This document shows positions 1 through 10,300 of a stretch of 64,000 nt of DNA, piece after piece (position 1 is the stretch's first letter; each line of letters begins with the position of its first letter). The stretch covers positions 38,692 to 102,691 of the forward strand of contig DASXZW010000084.1 of NCBI GenBank assembly GCA_036501665.1, given 5' to 3'. The notes under the pieces are model-generated. The model was given only the letters and a program-made list of their open reading frames with translations. It had not been told where the DNA came from and made no database searches. The position numbers and the translations under genes are program-made. The stretch comes from DATAUD01 sp036501665. GTDB lineage: Bacteria > Verrucomicrobiota > Verrucomicrobiia > Limisphaerales > Palsa-1400.

Positions 1-559
1 TGAAAGCAGCCAGCTTGTCCGGCAACGGCGGCCCCTGAGTGTCCGCGATGTCATAGACCAGCAAAACCGGCGTTCGCGGCGCGAGAATCACCATGCCTCT
101 GGCATCTTCTTTAACCGTGCGCCCGAACGTCTTTTGCCAATGCCGGGCCGTCGCAAAATACGTGGCCAGCGGGTTCTGCAAATAGACGAGCATGTTGTTG
201 AACGGAGAATATTCGCGAAACTTCGCCAGGAATTCCACGGCTTCAGCGAATTTTTTTGACTTCCGAAATCGCCGGCTCCTTCCAAAAAGTTCGTCCAATG
301 ACGACTGGTGTTCCTGGTCCGGCGTCGCTCCTTCGGCCAGCGCCATCGCAACCTCCCCTCCGCTCAACGTGTAACGAATATATTTTTTCGCGGCGGGTGG
401 AAGCTCGCGGTTCGTCCGCAATTCGTCAAGTATGGAGGTCAGCGCGTGTCTCGACGGCCAGCCGACTTCCTCCTGCATCTCGCGAACCAATTCCGCGGCG
501 GAGCCTTGCCGTCCGCCGATCCATTTCAAGACAAATTCCCTCGCTTTGGGATGGATCAT
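1..559 (-). CDS. ArdC-like / ImmA-IrrE-associated domain protein, C-terminus off window
   Basis: This minus-strand frame stays open from an ATG at 559 to the window edge (about 186 residues). An N-terminal stretch of roughly 70 residues is followed, around residues 115-180, by a segment with YSPFNNMLVYLQNP, ARHWQKTFGR, a Lys-Glu-rich turn, MVILAPRTPV, LLVYDIADTQG and PPLPDKL. That order is typical of the ArdC-type N-terminal domain found ahead of ImmA/IrrE metallopeptidases and on plasmid anti-restriction proteins. The metallopeptidase part, if present, lies outside the window. The start overlaps the stop of the upstream hybrid kinase as ATGA, so the two are probably translated from one mRNA. 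The family call is recognition by motif and the function is not established. Confidence 0.6.
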   Translation of the reverse strand, partial: MIHPKAREFVLKWIGGRQGSAAELVREMQEEVGWPSRHALTSILDELRTNRELPPAAKKYIRYTLSGGEVAMALAEGATPDQEHQSSLDELFGRSRRFRKSKKFAEAVEFLAKFREYSPFNNMLVYLQNPLATYFATARHWQKTFGRTVKEDARGMVILAPRTPVLLVYDIADTQGPPLPDKLAAF

Positions 560-3342
560 TTCACCGCGCGATCAAGGATTTGACGCGCCCGTGTCAAAAA
601 CACGTCGGGGTGGAACGGCTTTTGGAGGAACTGAACCGGCTGGCTGACCTTGCTCCATTGCGAAGTATCCTGGTCCGTATAGCCGGAAATGAAAAGGACT
701 CTCATCGCGGGACGCTGCTCGCCCAATCGCCGCGCCAATTCCGAACCGCTGAAACCGGGCATCGTCATATCGGTGACAAGAAGATGTATCTGGTCATCGA
801 ACTTGCCGGCCAGCTCCAGCGCGTCCTCGCCATGCCGGGCGTCAAGAACAGAATATCCCGCCGCTTTCAACACCTCGACGAGCATCATGCGCACCAATTC
901 CTCATCTTCCACCAGCAGCACAGTTTCGCTGCCGCGATCTCCCGTTGGAACGATCTGCGTTGACTCTTCTTCCTCGGGACGCGCTTCAAATCGCGGCAAA
1001 TAAATGTGGAACGTTGTGCCGACGCCGACATTGGAGATCACCTTGATGTCGCCATCCGTTTGCTTGACAATTCCATACACGTTCGACAATCCGAGGCCCG
1101 TCCCTTTTCCCGTTTCCTTGGTGGTGAAAAAAGGCTCGAACAAATGCGCCTGCACCTCCGGGCTCATGCCGCAACCCGTGTCCGAAATGCTCAATCGCGC
1201 GTAATCGCCAGGCGGCAATTGCCCCGATGAAAACGCCTTCGCCTCGGTAAATGTTATATTTGACGTCTGGATTCCCAGCGTTCCGCCCTGCCCCATCGCG
1301 TCGCGCGCGTTGATCGCCAGGTTGAGAATCATTTGTTCCATCTGGCCTGGATCGGCGCGAATCCACGGCACCGGCTGCGCCAGGTCAATGTTCAATTGGA
1401 TGGTTTCCCCCAGCAATCGTTGCAGAAGATGCGTCATCCCCCCCACAACTTTGTTCAACGCGACCACCTTCGGCTTGAGCACTTGCTTTCGGCTGAACGC
1501 CAGCAATTGACCAGTCAAGGAACTCGCGTGCGCGAGCGATTTCTGGATGTGTCCCACGGTTTCGTGGTTTGGGTCTCCGGGCGCGAGACGTCGGTCAAGA
1601 AGATTGATGTAGCCCAGGATCGCCTGCATCAAATTGTTGAAGTCGTGCGCGATTCCGCCCGCAAGACGCCCGACCGCCTCCATTTTTTGCGACTGCCGAT
1701 ACTGGTCCTCCAATTGTTTACGCTCGGAAATATCCCGCACAATGACAATCCGCATCGGCACTCCGCCACGCACCACCTCGCTGATCGCCAAGTCAATGGG
1801 CACAATATTGTCCGAAGTGCGAACAGCGCCAACCTCAATCACTCGCGGCGGACTTTCACCCATGCGCGTTTGATATTCGTCATATTTCGCCCAGTCCTCC
1901 GACGAAATCAACTCGCGAAACTGATGATTCAGCACATCGCTCGCGGGACGCCCGAAGACCAGTTCCGCCGCCGGATTGAACAACGTCACTGCGCCGTTAT
2001 CGTCAAGCACAATCACCCCATCCACGACGCTCTGCAGAATCGCCCGCGACCTTTCTTCGCCTAGGCGAAGCGCTTCTTCAGATTCCTTGCGCCGGGTAAT
2101 ATCCTGAATGACGGCCTGAAATTCCATGATTTGCCCGGCATCGTCGAACAGCGCCCGCACCGTGCATTGCTGCCAGACAAGCCGCCCGTTGCCCATGAGA
2201 ATTTTGCTGTCGTAAGCCTGAATCGGCTCCGCAGGCGTCAGCGAACGAAATTGTTGCATCGGAATTTCGCGGTCGGGTTCAGAAAGGCTCGGGAAAAAAC
2301 TTGTCCCCATCAACTGCTCACGAGTCTTTCCGTAAAACCGGCAATAAGCTTGATTGACAAAGAACAGTTTGCCTTCCGGTCCAAAACGGCAGACCAGGTC
2401 CGTTTGATCTTCAATCACACCTCGATAGCGTTTTTCACTTTCGCGCGTGTCTCGAACAGCTATTTCCCGTTCCATCCCCGCCGCCGCCAACAACAAATTT
2501 CCCACCGCCAGAACGCCGATGTAAGAACCAATTAACATCAAGCTCGTCTGATCGTTGCCCGACCAAAAAGGCCCGCGTCCATGAAGTAATTCGTAAATCG
2601 ACCACCCCGATACAATCAACGTTCCCGTCGTGGCCCCGCGCTGGCCGAAACGCAACGCTCCCCAAACCAAAAAAGGATAAGGCAGGTAGGCAAGCGGATA
2701 ACTCCCAACGCCGTTGACAAACCACGAGTTGAACGACAAGTCAGTCCCGCAAGTCAACAAAAGGGCACACACGAACGCTTCGACGATGGTTTGCACATTC
2801 CAGGCAACCGAACCCGGCCTAAGCCACGCCAGCACGAACGGAGTGACGACCAACACCCCCATCGCGTTCGGCACCCACCACACCACCACATTGGCGAACA
2901 ATTCGTCCCACGGCAGTTTGCCGCTGTAACAAAGCCCGATGACGTTGAAAAGAGCGTTGACAGTCGTTCCCAAAACACAGGCGAGCAGGATGAAACCGCA
3001 AGTGTCCTTGAGCCGCTCCATCGAATTTTTGAAGTGTACAAAGCGTTCTAGGAAAAATGCGCAGACCAGCGCGCCAACCGTGTTCCCCACAGCCGTCGCC
3101 GCCGTGAAAAATCCAAAAGGAGAACCGCGTGTAAAGGAGAAAATCCAGGCCCCCACCAGCACGCCCCACCAGATGCGATACCCAAATACCAGCACCGCCG
3201 CCAGTGCGATTCCCGCCGGAGGCCACACCAGCGCGACTTCCCCGTGCATGAACGAGGACGCATTGCCCAGCATGCCGCTGACAAAATACACTAGCGCCAG
3301 CAGCAACGCGCAAATCGGCGTGCTGATACGCGAATATTTCAT
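556..3342 (-). CDS. MASE1-PAS-PAS hybrid sensor histidine kinase with C-terminal receiver
   Basis: Membrane sensor kinase of about 928 residues. Residues 1-290 form a multi-pass MASE1-type sensor region (EVALVWPPAGIAL near the N-terminus). Two PAS domains follow at about 310-550, the first with CRFGPEGKLFFVNQAYC. The HisKA box contains GGIAHDFNNLMQ (phospho-acceptor His). The HATPase has NLAINARDAM (N box), DTGCGMS (G1) and GKGTGLGLS (G2). A receiver domain closes the protein with VEDEE, the phospho-acceptor Asp in LLVTDMTMPG, and a Lys in LQKPF. The start at 3342 was chosen because its ATG overlaps the ileS TGA (ATGA); a longer frame to 3447 would run into ileS. The signal sensed is unknown. 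It sits between ileS and an ArdC-like gene, an unusual setting for a signalling protein. Confidence 0.93.
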   Translation of the reverse strand: MKYSRISTPICALLLALVYFVSGMLGNASSFMHGEVALVWPPAGIALAAVLVFGYRIWWGVLVGAWIFSFTRGSPFGFFTAATAVGNTVGALVCAFFLERFVHFKNSMERLKDTCGFILLACVLGTTVNALFNVIGLCYSGKLPWDELFANVVVWWVPNAMGVLVVTPFVLAWLRPGSVAWNVQTIVEAFVCALLLTCGTDLSFNSWFVNGVGSYPLAYLPYPFLVWGALRFGQRGATTGTLIVSGWSIYELLHGRGPFWSGNDQTSLMLIGSYIGVLAVGNLLLAAAGMEREIAVRDTRESEKRYRGVIEDQTDLVCRFGPEGKLFFVNQAYCRFYGKTREQLMGTSFFPSLSEPDREIPMQQFRSLTPAEPIQAYDSKILMGNGRLVWQQCTVRALFDDAGQIMEFQAVIQDITRRKESEEALRLGEERSRAILQSVVDGVIVLDDNGAVTLFNPAAELVFGRPASDVLNHQFRELISSEDWAKYDEYQTRMGESPPRVIEVGAVRTSDNIVPIDLAISEVVRGGVPMRIVIVRDISERKQLEDQYRQSQKMEAVGRLAGGIAHDFNNLMQAILGYINLLDRRLAPGDPNHETVGHIQKSLAHASSLTGQLLAFSRKQVLKPKVVALNKVVGGMTHLLQRLLGETIQLNIDLAQPVPWIRADPGQMEQMILNLAINARDAMGQGGTLGIQTSNITFTEAKAFSSGQLPPGDYARLSISDTGCGMSPEVQAHLFEPFFTTKETGKGTGLGLSNVYGIVKQTDGDIKVISNVGVGTTFHIYLPRFEARPEEEESTQIVPTGDRGSETVLLVEDEELVRMMLVEVLKAAGYSVLDARHGEDALELAGKFDDQIHLLVTDMTMPGFSGSELARRLGEQRPAMRVLFISGYTDQDTSQWSKVSQPVQFLQKPFHPDVFLTRARQILDRAVK

Positions 3343-6155
3343 TGGTTGTTCGACATCTCGCGGATAACCCCCGCGCAACGCCCGCACAATTCGGGATGAT
3401 GCGCATCCGATCCCACGTCCCGTTCCCAATGCCAGCATCGCTCGCATTTTTGCCCCCCAGCCCTGTCAACATCAATGCTGACTGCCGCCGCGTCCGGTTG
3501 GTCAATGACGACCACCTCGGAAACATTCAGCAGTTCGCGCAATGATTCCCTCCCTTCATCGGCAGAAATCCCAAATACTTTAGCCGGCCCTGTCACGGTG
3601 ACTTTTGCGTCGAGCGCCTTGCCGATGGTTTTCGCCTGGCGCGCCTTTTCCAGGTGGAGTAGCGCCGCGTCGCGGACCTCGAAAAGCTTTTTCCACTTGT
3701 CAGTTTCCTCGGCGCTCAATTCAAAGTGAATCGGCTCCCAAACCGCAAGATGGACCGAACTGACTTCAATCTCAGGGATAAACTCCCATGCCTCATCCGC
3801 CGTGTAAGCAAGAATCGGCGAAAGCATTTCGCACAAACCCCGCGCCATTCGATGAAGCGCCGTCTGCGGCGAGCGGCGTCGGAGGGAATTCGCCGAGTAC
3901 GTGTAAAGACGATCTTTTACAAGGTCATGGTAAATTGCCGAAAGTTCAACTGTTGCGAACTGGCTGATCCGCTGGTAAACAACATGGAATTCGTAGCGTT
4001 CGTAGGCGGCTGCGACATCTTTTTCGAGTTTTGAGTACTGCGCTAGAATCCAGCGGTCGATTCCAGTCAGCTTGTCATTAGCCACTGAATGTTGAGCCGC
4101 GTCAAAATCGTAAAGATTGGAAAGCTGGTAACGCAACGTGTTGCGAAGGTGGCGGTACGTTTCCGCAACTTTATTGATTCGCTCATCGCTGACAACGATG
4201 TCGCCGCGATAATCCTGCGAAGCCACCCACAACCGGATCACGTCTGCCCCGAATCGCGAGACGTAAGCAGTCGCCGTTTGTGGTTTTTCGTACTGACCCT
4301 GTTTGCTCTTGGAAATTTTTTCGCGGTCCGCATCCACCATGAATCCGTGCGTCAACACAGTCCGATAAGGCGCCCTGCCGTTCCCGGCGACCGAGAGCAG
4401 CAGCGACGATTGAAACCAACCGCGATGCTGGTCGCTCCCTTCCAGATAAACATCCGCCTGCGGCGACAATTCACTTCGCTTCATCAAAACCGCGCGCGAC
4501 GATGACCCGGAATCAATCCACACATCGAGCGTGTCGCCGGATTTTGCCGTGGCATCCGGCCCGCTCCAATTCTTCGGTTTGACACTCGCCCAAAGCTCCC
4601 CCGCCGTTTTCTCAAACCAGATGTTCGAGCCATTGATCTCGATTAAGTCCGCGACATTGCGCACCACGTCCGGCTCCAAGATCGCATCCCCGGACGCAGT
4701 GTAAAAAGCCGGCAGCGGCACGCCCCACGAACGTTGCCGCGAAATGCACCAATCTGGCCGCGTCGAAACCGCGCCTTTGATGCGGTTGACTCCCCAATCA
4801 GGAATCCACGCAACCCGGTCGATTTCCGCCAGCGCCGTTTGCCGGAATGTTTGCGCGCCAATCGGCCGTTCCAGTCCGATAAACCACTGCTCCATCGCGC
4901 GAAAAACAATCGGCGTCTTGCTCCGCCAGCAAAAAGGATAGCTGTGATGATAATTCTCCTCGTGCAGCAACGCGTTCCGCGCCCGCAACTCATGCAGCAC
5001 CACGACATTTGCGTCGCTCTTGCCATGCTTTTCGAGGATCGACTTGCCGATCATTTCCTGCGGCATCTGCTGATCCTCCGGCAGGTCCTTCGTCCACGCC
5101 AAACAGCCGTCATCATCCACCGGCGAATAAATCGGAAGGCCATTCTGTCGGCCCAAATTATAATCGTCCAAACCGTGTCCCGGCGCGACGTGGACGAATC
5201 CCGTTCCCGTGGAATTTTCCACAAACGAATCGCCGACGAGCAGCTTTCCAACCCGCTTGCAAAACGGATGATGATACTGAACCGCCGCAAATTCGCTTCC
5301 TGCCGCGGTGCGAACGGTCTCGTAATTTGTCCATTTGCACTTTTCCGCGACGACCGGCAGCAACGAAGTATGAATCCAATATTTTTCCTCCCCAACCTTC
5401 ACCAGCGAATAGGTAAAAGTGGAATTATACGCGACAGCAAGGTTGGCCGGCAAAGTCCAAGGCGTCGTCGTCCAAATCACGACAAATGTCCCCGCCTCTC
5501 CGACCACCGGAAACTTCACATAAATGCTCTGGCTGGTGTGGTCGTGGTATTCCACCTCCGCCTCCGCCAGCGCGCTGCGAGCCGGGATGCTCCAATACAC
5601 CGGCTTCTTGCCGCGATAGACGAGCCCCTTTTCCACAATGTCCGCGAAGAGCCGTAATTCGTCCGCCTCGTAATGCCGGTCCAACGTCAAGTACGGATTT
5701 TCCCAGTCGCCAAGAACTCCCAGGCGCTTGAACTGGGCTCGTTGAACGTCAATAAATTTTCGCGCCGACGCCTCGCACGCCAAGCGGATCGCCGCCGGAC
5801 CGGGAATCTCCTGGTTTGCCTTCCTCATGTCCTGCGTCACCTTGAATTCAATCGGCAAACCATGACAGTCCCAGCCGGGGACGTAAGGCGCATCCATCCC
5901 GCGCGCGCTGTGATAGCGAACGACAATGTCCTTAAGAATTTTGTTCAGCGCCGTTCCAATGTGAACATCCCCGTTCGCGAACGGCGGCCCGTCGTGCAGC
6001 ACGAACCGTTTCGCGCCTGCCCGGCGCGACTGGATTTTTTGGTAAAGATGAGAAGCCTCCCATTGCGTCAGACGCTGGGGTTCGCGAGCCACAAGGTCGG
6101 CCTTCATCGAGAAACCGGTTTGCGGCAGATTAAGCGTGTTTTTGTAATCCGTCAT
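3339..6155 (-). CDS. ileS: Isoleucyl-tRNA synthetase
   Basis: Cytoplasmic class I synthetase charging tRNA-Ile, 938 residues, normal length for bacterial IleS. The HIGH signature appears as HIGT at residues 65-68 inside PFANGDVHIGTALNK. The KMSKS loop reads KISKS within DREKISKSKQGQ. The editing domain has WTTTPWTLPANLAVA. The C-terminus carries the zinc-finger Cys pairs CERCW and CGRC. It is divergent from the LOG-family gene with only about 60 bases between them, so promoters for both must lie in that gap. Its TGA overlaps the ATG of the downstream histidine kinase, implying cotranscription of a housekeeping gene and a sensor. Confidence 0.98.
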   Translation of the reverse strand: MTDYKNTLNLPQTGFSMKADLVAREPQRLTQWEASHLYQKIQSRRAGAKRFVLHDGPPFANGDVHIGTALNKILKDIVVRYHSARGMDAPYVPGWDCHGLPIEFKVTQDMRKANQEIPGPAAIRLACEASARKFIDVQRAQFKRLGVLGDWENPYLTLDRHYEADELRLFADIVEKGLVYRGKKPVYWSIPARSALAEAEVEYHDHTSQSIYVKFPVVGEAGTFVVIWTTTPWTLPANLAVAYNSTFTYSLVKVGEEKYWIHTSLLPVVAEKCKWTNYETVRTAAGSEFAAVQYHHPFCKRVGKLLVGDSFVENSTGTGFVHVAPGHGLDDYNLGRQNGLPIYSPVDDDGCLAWTKDLPEDQQMPQEMIGKSILEKHGKSDANVVVLHELRARNALLHEENYHHSYPFCWRSKTPIVFRAMEQWFIGLERPIGAQTFRQTALAEIDRVAWIPDWGVNRIKGAVSTRPDWCISRQRSWGVPLPAFYTASGDAILEPDVVRNVADLIEINGSNIWFEKTAGELWASVKPKNWSGPDATAKSGDTLDVWIDSGSSSRAVLMKRSELSPQADVYLEGSDQHRGWFQSSLLLSVAGNGRAPYRTVLTHGFMVDADREKISKSKQGQYEKPQTATAYVSRFGADVIRLWVASQDYRGDIVVSDERINKVAETYRHLRNTLRYQLSNLYDFDAAQHSVANDKLTGIDRWILAQYSKLEKDVAAAYERYEFHVVYQRISQFATVELSAIYHDLVKDRLYTYSANSLRRRSPQTALHRMARGLCEMLSPILAYTADEAWEFIPEIEVSSVHLAVWEPIHFELSAEETDKWKKLFEVRDAALLHLEKARQAKTIGKALDAKVTVTGPAKVFGISADEGRESLRELLNVSEVVVIDQPDAAAVSIDVDRAGGQKCERCWHWERDVGSDAHHPELCGRCAGVIREMSNNQ

Positions 6156-6214
6156 TTATTGGATGCGAAGTTTAAGGCTTGTTGCCAAATTGGCGCAACG
6201 GCATAGTTATTGTA

Positions 6215-7246
6215 GTGGAAAAACCGGAAAAAAACCCCGTTGATCCCGCCCTGCGCCGTCGCATTCAGGAACTCATCGCGGAAAAGGGCGGCGGCTACAA
6301 TTCAGACCTGGTCGAGGACATTATGATCAATGCCCTCAAGCTCCTCACCGATGTCAAAGACCGCGGCGACGCCCGGATCATCCGCACCGCCGTGCGCGAA
6401 TTGCGCTACGCCTTCCGCCTCTTCGCTCCCTACGACAACAAGCGCAAGGTCACCATTTTCGGCTCCGCGCGAACGCTCCCGACGCGCCAGGAATATTTGG
6501 AGGCCGTCGATTTCGCGAAGAAAATTTCCGAGGAAGGCTACATGGTCATCACCGGCGCAGGCCCCGGGATCATGCAGGCCGGCCACGAAGGCGCCGGACC
6601 CGAAATGAGCTTCGGCGCGAACATCCGATTGCCCTGGGAGCAAACCGCCAATCCAATTATTGACAAAGACAAGAAGCTCATTTCCTTCAAATATTTCTTT
6701 ACGCGCAAACTCACTTTCATCCGACATTCCGACGCCATTGTCCTCTTCCCCGGCGGATTTGGCACGCTCGACGAAGGCTACGAAGCGCTCACGCTGATGC
6801 AGACCGGCAAAGGCCGCCTCGTCCCGCTGGTATTGCTTGATCGCCCCGGCGGGACGTATTGGAAAACTTGGGACAAAAACATCCGCGAACACCTGCTTCG
6901 CGCCCAGCTCATTTCGCCCGATGATTTGCGCCTCTATCAAGTCGCCGAAAATGCCACTCAAGCCGTCCGCATCATCACGCGGTTCTACCGCAATTATCAT
7001 TCAAGCCGCATGGTGAAGGATTTGCTCGTCATTCGCCTCAAGCACCCGCCAACGCCTTCCGCAATCGACTCGCTCAACGCCGATTTCGAAGACATCATCA
7101 TCGGCGAAAAATTCCATGTGATCCCACCCACTCCCGAAGAAACCGAGCACAACGACCACCTCGATCTTCCGCGAATCGCCTTCTCCTTCGACCGCCGCCA
7201 ATACGGCCGCCTCCGCCAACTAATCGACGTCCTCAACTCCTTCTAG
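6215..7246 (+). CDS. LOG-family nucleotide phosphoribohydrolase-like protein
   Basis: Rossmann-fold protein of the LOG / lysine-decarboxylase-like family, whose characterised members release the base from nucleoside monophosphates. The diagnostic motif is PGGFGTLDE, and upstream there is GAGPGIMQAGHEGA. The core is flanked by an N-terminal helical segment of about 70 residues and a C-terminal extension of about 100 residues, longer than the minimal family. The start is uncertain: GTG at 6215 is preferred, while the open frame reaches a TTG at 6179; neither has a clear ribosome-binding site. The stop codon TAG is fused to a GGTAGGG palindromic repeat. The substrate cannot be told from sequence. 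Confidence 0.85.
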   Translation: MEKPEKNPVDPALRRRIQELIAEKGGGYNSDLVEDIMINALKLLTDVKDRGDARIIRTAVRELRYAFRLFAPYDNKRKVTIFGSARTLPTRQEYLEAVDFAKKISEEGYMVITGAGPGIMQAGHEGAGPEMSFGANIRLPWEQTANPIIDKDKKLISFKYFFTRKLTFIRHSDAIVLFPGGFGTLDEGYEALTLMQTGKGRLVPLVLLDRPGGTYWKTWDKNIREHLLRAQLISPDDLRLYQVAENATQAVRIITRFYRNYHSSRMVKDLLVIRLKHPPTPSAIDSLNADFEDIIIGEKFHVIPPTPEETEHNDHLDLPRIAFSFDRRQYGRLRQLIDVLNSF

Positions 7247-7280
7247 GTAGGGCGTTGCTGCTGCAACGCCACTAATATTT
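7246..7280 (+). repeat. GGTAGGG-headed palindromic repeat, copy 1
   Basis: The element begins within the TAG stop of the LOG-family gene. A perfect 8-bp stem GGCGTTGC / GCAACGCC (7251-7258 and 7263-7270) encloses loop TGCT, followed by ACTAATATTTCTT. It could act as a 3-prime stabiliser or weak terminator. Related copies lie at 21249, 22084 and 24529. Confidence 0.75.
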
Positions 7281-7352
7281 CTTGCAAAGATTTGCGGGTC
7301 GAATTTCCGCGAACCACACTACCAAACGCTTCTACCCGCAACTTCTCCCAAA

Positions 7353-10300
7353 TCAATCCCTCTGCAACAAAAACGACTTCCCACTCTTCTGCCCCAAAGT
7401 CGATTCCACTTTCAACAACGCCGCGTAATCCGTCGGCGGAATAATTGCCGGCGCAGTTTTGAATTCATGTGTAATCGACCACTTGCCGCCGCTCTCTGAA
7501 GAAGTGATTTCTGCCTTGCCGCTCCCATCAGGCGCATCAAGAGCTTCGCTGCCCGGCGCCATCACCACGTGACGGAAACCCGGCGGCAACTCAATCTCCG
7601 TCCGCACTGCTCGATCACTCGACCGCGACACAAAAAGCGGCAACGCCCGCCGGTCCGCACCCGCCCCCATCAGCGACGGATTAAACGGCAGATCGAAGTA
7701 AAAATAATTCCCATCGAGTACACTATAATTATCCACATCTGCCGTAAATTGCTCCACCCCCGGATACGTGTCAAAGCGCGTCGTTAAATCGCCCACCGCC
7801 TTCGCACCCTGCGCAAGACTGGAAACCGTTTCCTGGAAATAACGGTCCCGCTCCTCCGGCGGCAACTCAGAAAAATACCGGTGCTTCGCGTTGAAATCGC
7901 CGCCGTAATAACGCCGCGTCACCTTCACACGCGTCCGACCCGTATCATCCGGCACAAGCGTGTAATCCGTCTGCACCTTGTTCTCGCACTCAGCCGCCGC
8001 ATGAATGACCTCCGGCGCTTGCGTCGAAAGAACCATCCCGATTTCCCCGTCAAACACCGTCGAGCCAAGCTTCGCATATTGGTCGGTGTCATTCAAATAA
8101 TAGGTTTGACCATCGACACTGAGGCGGACAAGCGGCGTATCGAATGAACCTGGCAATGGAAACGCCATCAACACATTGGTGATTCCGGCGATTGGCGGCA
8201 AATCCGAAGCCAGCACAAATTCCGGTTGAAATCCGGCTGCGGACAACATCGCATGCAAAAGAATCGCGCGGTCCGCAGCATGCCCGTAACCATCGGTCAA
8301 CGTCGTGTCCGCCGCGGAAAGTTCGCTCAACGGCAGGTCTATGAAGGACGGCCCAGCCAGTCGAATCGACTTGGCCACGAAGTCCCGCACCGCCGCCACT
8401 GTTTCCAGTTTTCCGTGGGATTGCCCCGCCAATTCCGCCGCCTTCGCTGCTGCTTTCGTATTTCGCCCAGCACGATTCACCATGATCTCGTTCAGTTCCT
8501 TGAGGTATGCCGGCATGTCGCCGACATAATAACTGACGCCCGATTCGTAAACCCACGCGGGCGGCAATTGCCCCTCCTGCGGCAGCGCCGCAACGTGGTC
8601 CGCCTGCCAGTCGAAAGTCTGCTTCCCGCCTTCATTCGACTGCTTCGCCTTTATAATATCGCCCGGCCCGCTGACAATCTGATGGATCGTCACGCCTGCT
8701 GGCGCGCTCAACGTCACAGATTTGTGGTCGAGGTCGTCAGGCAACTGGAACGATTCAAATCCCGAAATAAACGCCCCGTTGGTCGTCGTAATCTCAAGAC
8801 CGACTTCAATCACCGAACCGATCTCGACGCCCGGCAAATTGGCGACCAGAATTTTCTCGCCCGTGTAACGTTTCGCCGAGGCATTCCAACCCGCGTCCAT
8901 CACATTGATTTCGCCCACGGAAATTTCCTGGCGTTTCCCGTCCTTCGATGTCACCACTCCCTTGGTCAGCTTCACCGACTGGCACGCGGGATTATACGGA
9001 TACTTGATCTCCGAATCCCGAATCTTCCCCGCATACGTCAAAATGCGCTTGGAAAAATTGATCTTGAGCGTCGCCGTATGCGCGTCCGTCACTACCAATT
9101 CCTTTCGGCTGTCAATAATCTCCGCGCTCGGCTTCACCGGCGGAATTGCCGTGTCTGCCGCCGCTTCCGGCGCTGCTGTCATCGCAGAATCCGTCACCGC
9201 CAAAATCGGCGCCTTGCGCTGATCGTATTCCAACGACTTCAAAGTGTGCTTGAGCGTCGCGTATTGGTCCGGCGCGAATTCCACAACTTTCAGCTTCAAC
9301 TCCCGCGCCCCGGTCAACTCCCCGTTCCGCGCCGTGACATGTTCCTGAAAACTCAAGGTCGGATCATCAATCGCCGTGTAAGTAGGCAACGAAATCGTCG
9401 GCCCAAAACCGCCCGATAATTTCAGCGAAATTTCCTCAGCCAAACCGCATGCGACTTCCGTCTGCAACGGATACTTCCGTTTGTCCAGGCCCGCCCCATC
9501 AAGAATAAAATTAACAATGCCAAAGCTCTTCCCAATCCACGGCAGGCTCACAATCGCCTTCCCCTGCCCCGCCGCCGTCATCCCGTCCACAGAATATTCC
9601 AGTTCGGCGTGGAGCGAAGACGACATGTCAAGCATATCCTCTGGCGTGATCTTCAACGACCGCAGCCGCGCCCCCGGCATTGCCCGCTTGAGGTTGCGCT
9701 CGAAAAACCGGCGCTGATCATCCGGCTTCATGTGCGCGAACGCGTTCCGATAATCATCATCATTCACCCCGTCAAAAAACAATTCCGACTTCGCATCCAG
9801 CGAACCTGCGGCAGTCAGCGTTCCGGTCGTCTGCACCCGCATCAAATGCTCCTCCGGCGGCTGCACCGGGCTGACCTTGAGACCTTCGCCCTCCGGTCGG
9901 CACACAAGAAAACTCTGGTTGCAATCGCTCGTCGGCAACAACGCCCGCGTGTTCTCATCCGTCGGATCCATTAAGAGGTAATCGCTCTTGTTGTGGAGCT
10001 GCACACTGACAATCGCATGATTGAAATCCGGGTCCGGCACTTCCGGGTCGCGCTTCACCCCGACGCTGATCAGCACCGGGTACGAATCAAACCCCGCCTG
10101 GCGCAACATCGAAACCAGCAACGCCGCCTTGTCCCGGCAAACGCCGTACTTCTTGTCATATGTAAGTTCCACGTCGTGCGGCTCGAACCCGGGCCGGTCC
10201 TTTTCCGGCGTCAATCCCATGTAACGGATTTTCTTCGACACAAAATAGAAAATCGACTTGATCCGCTCCTCCTCGTCCGTTTTTCCCGCCGTCAGCGTCT

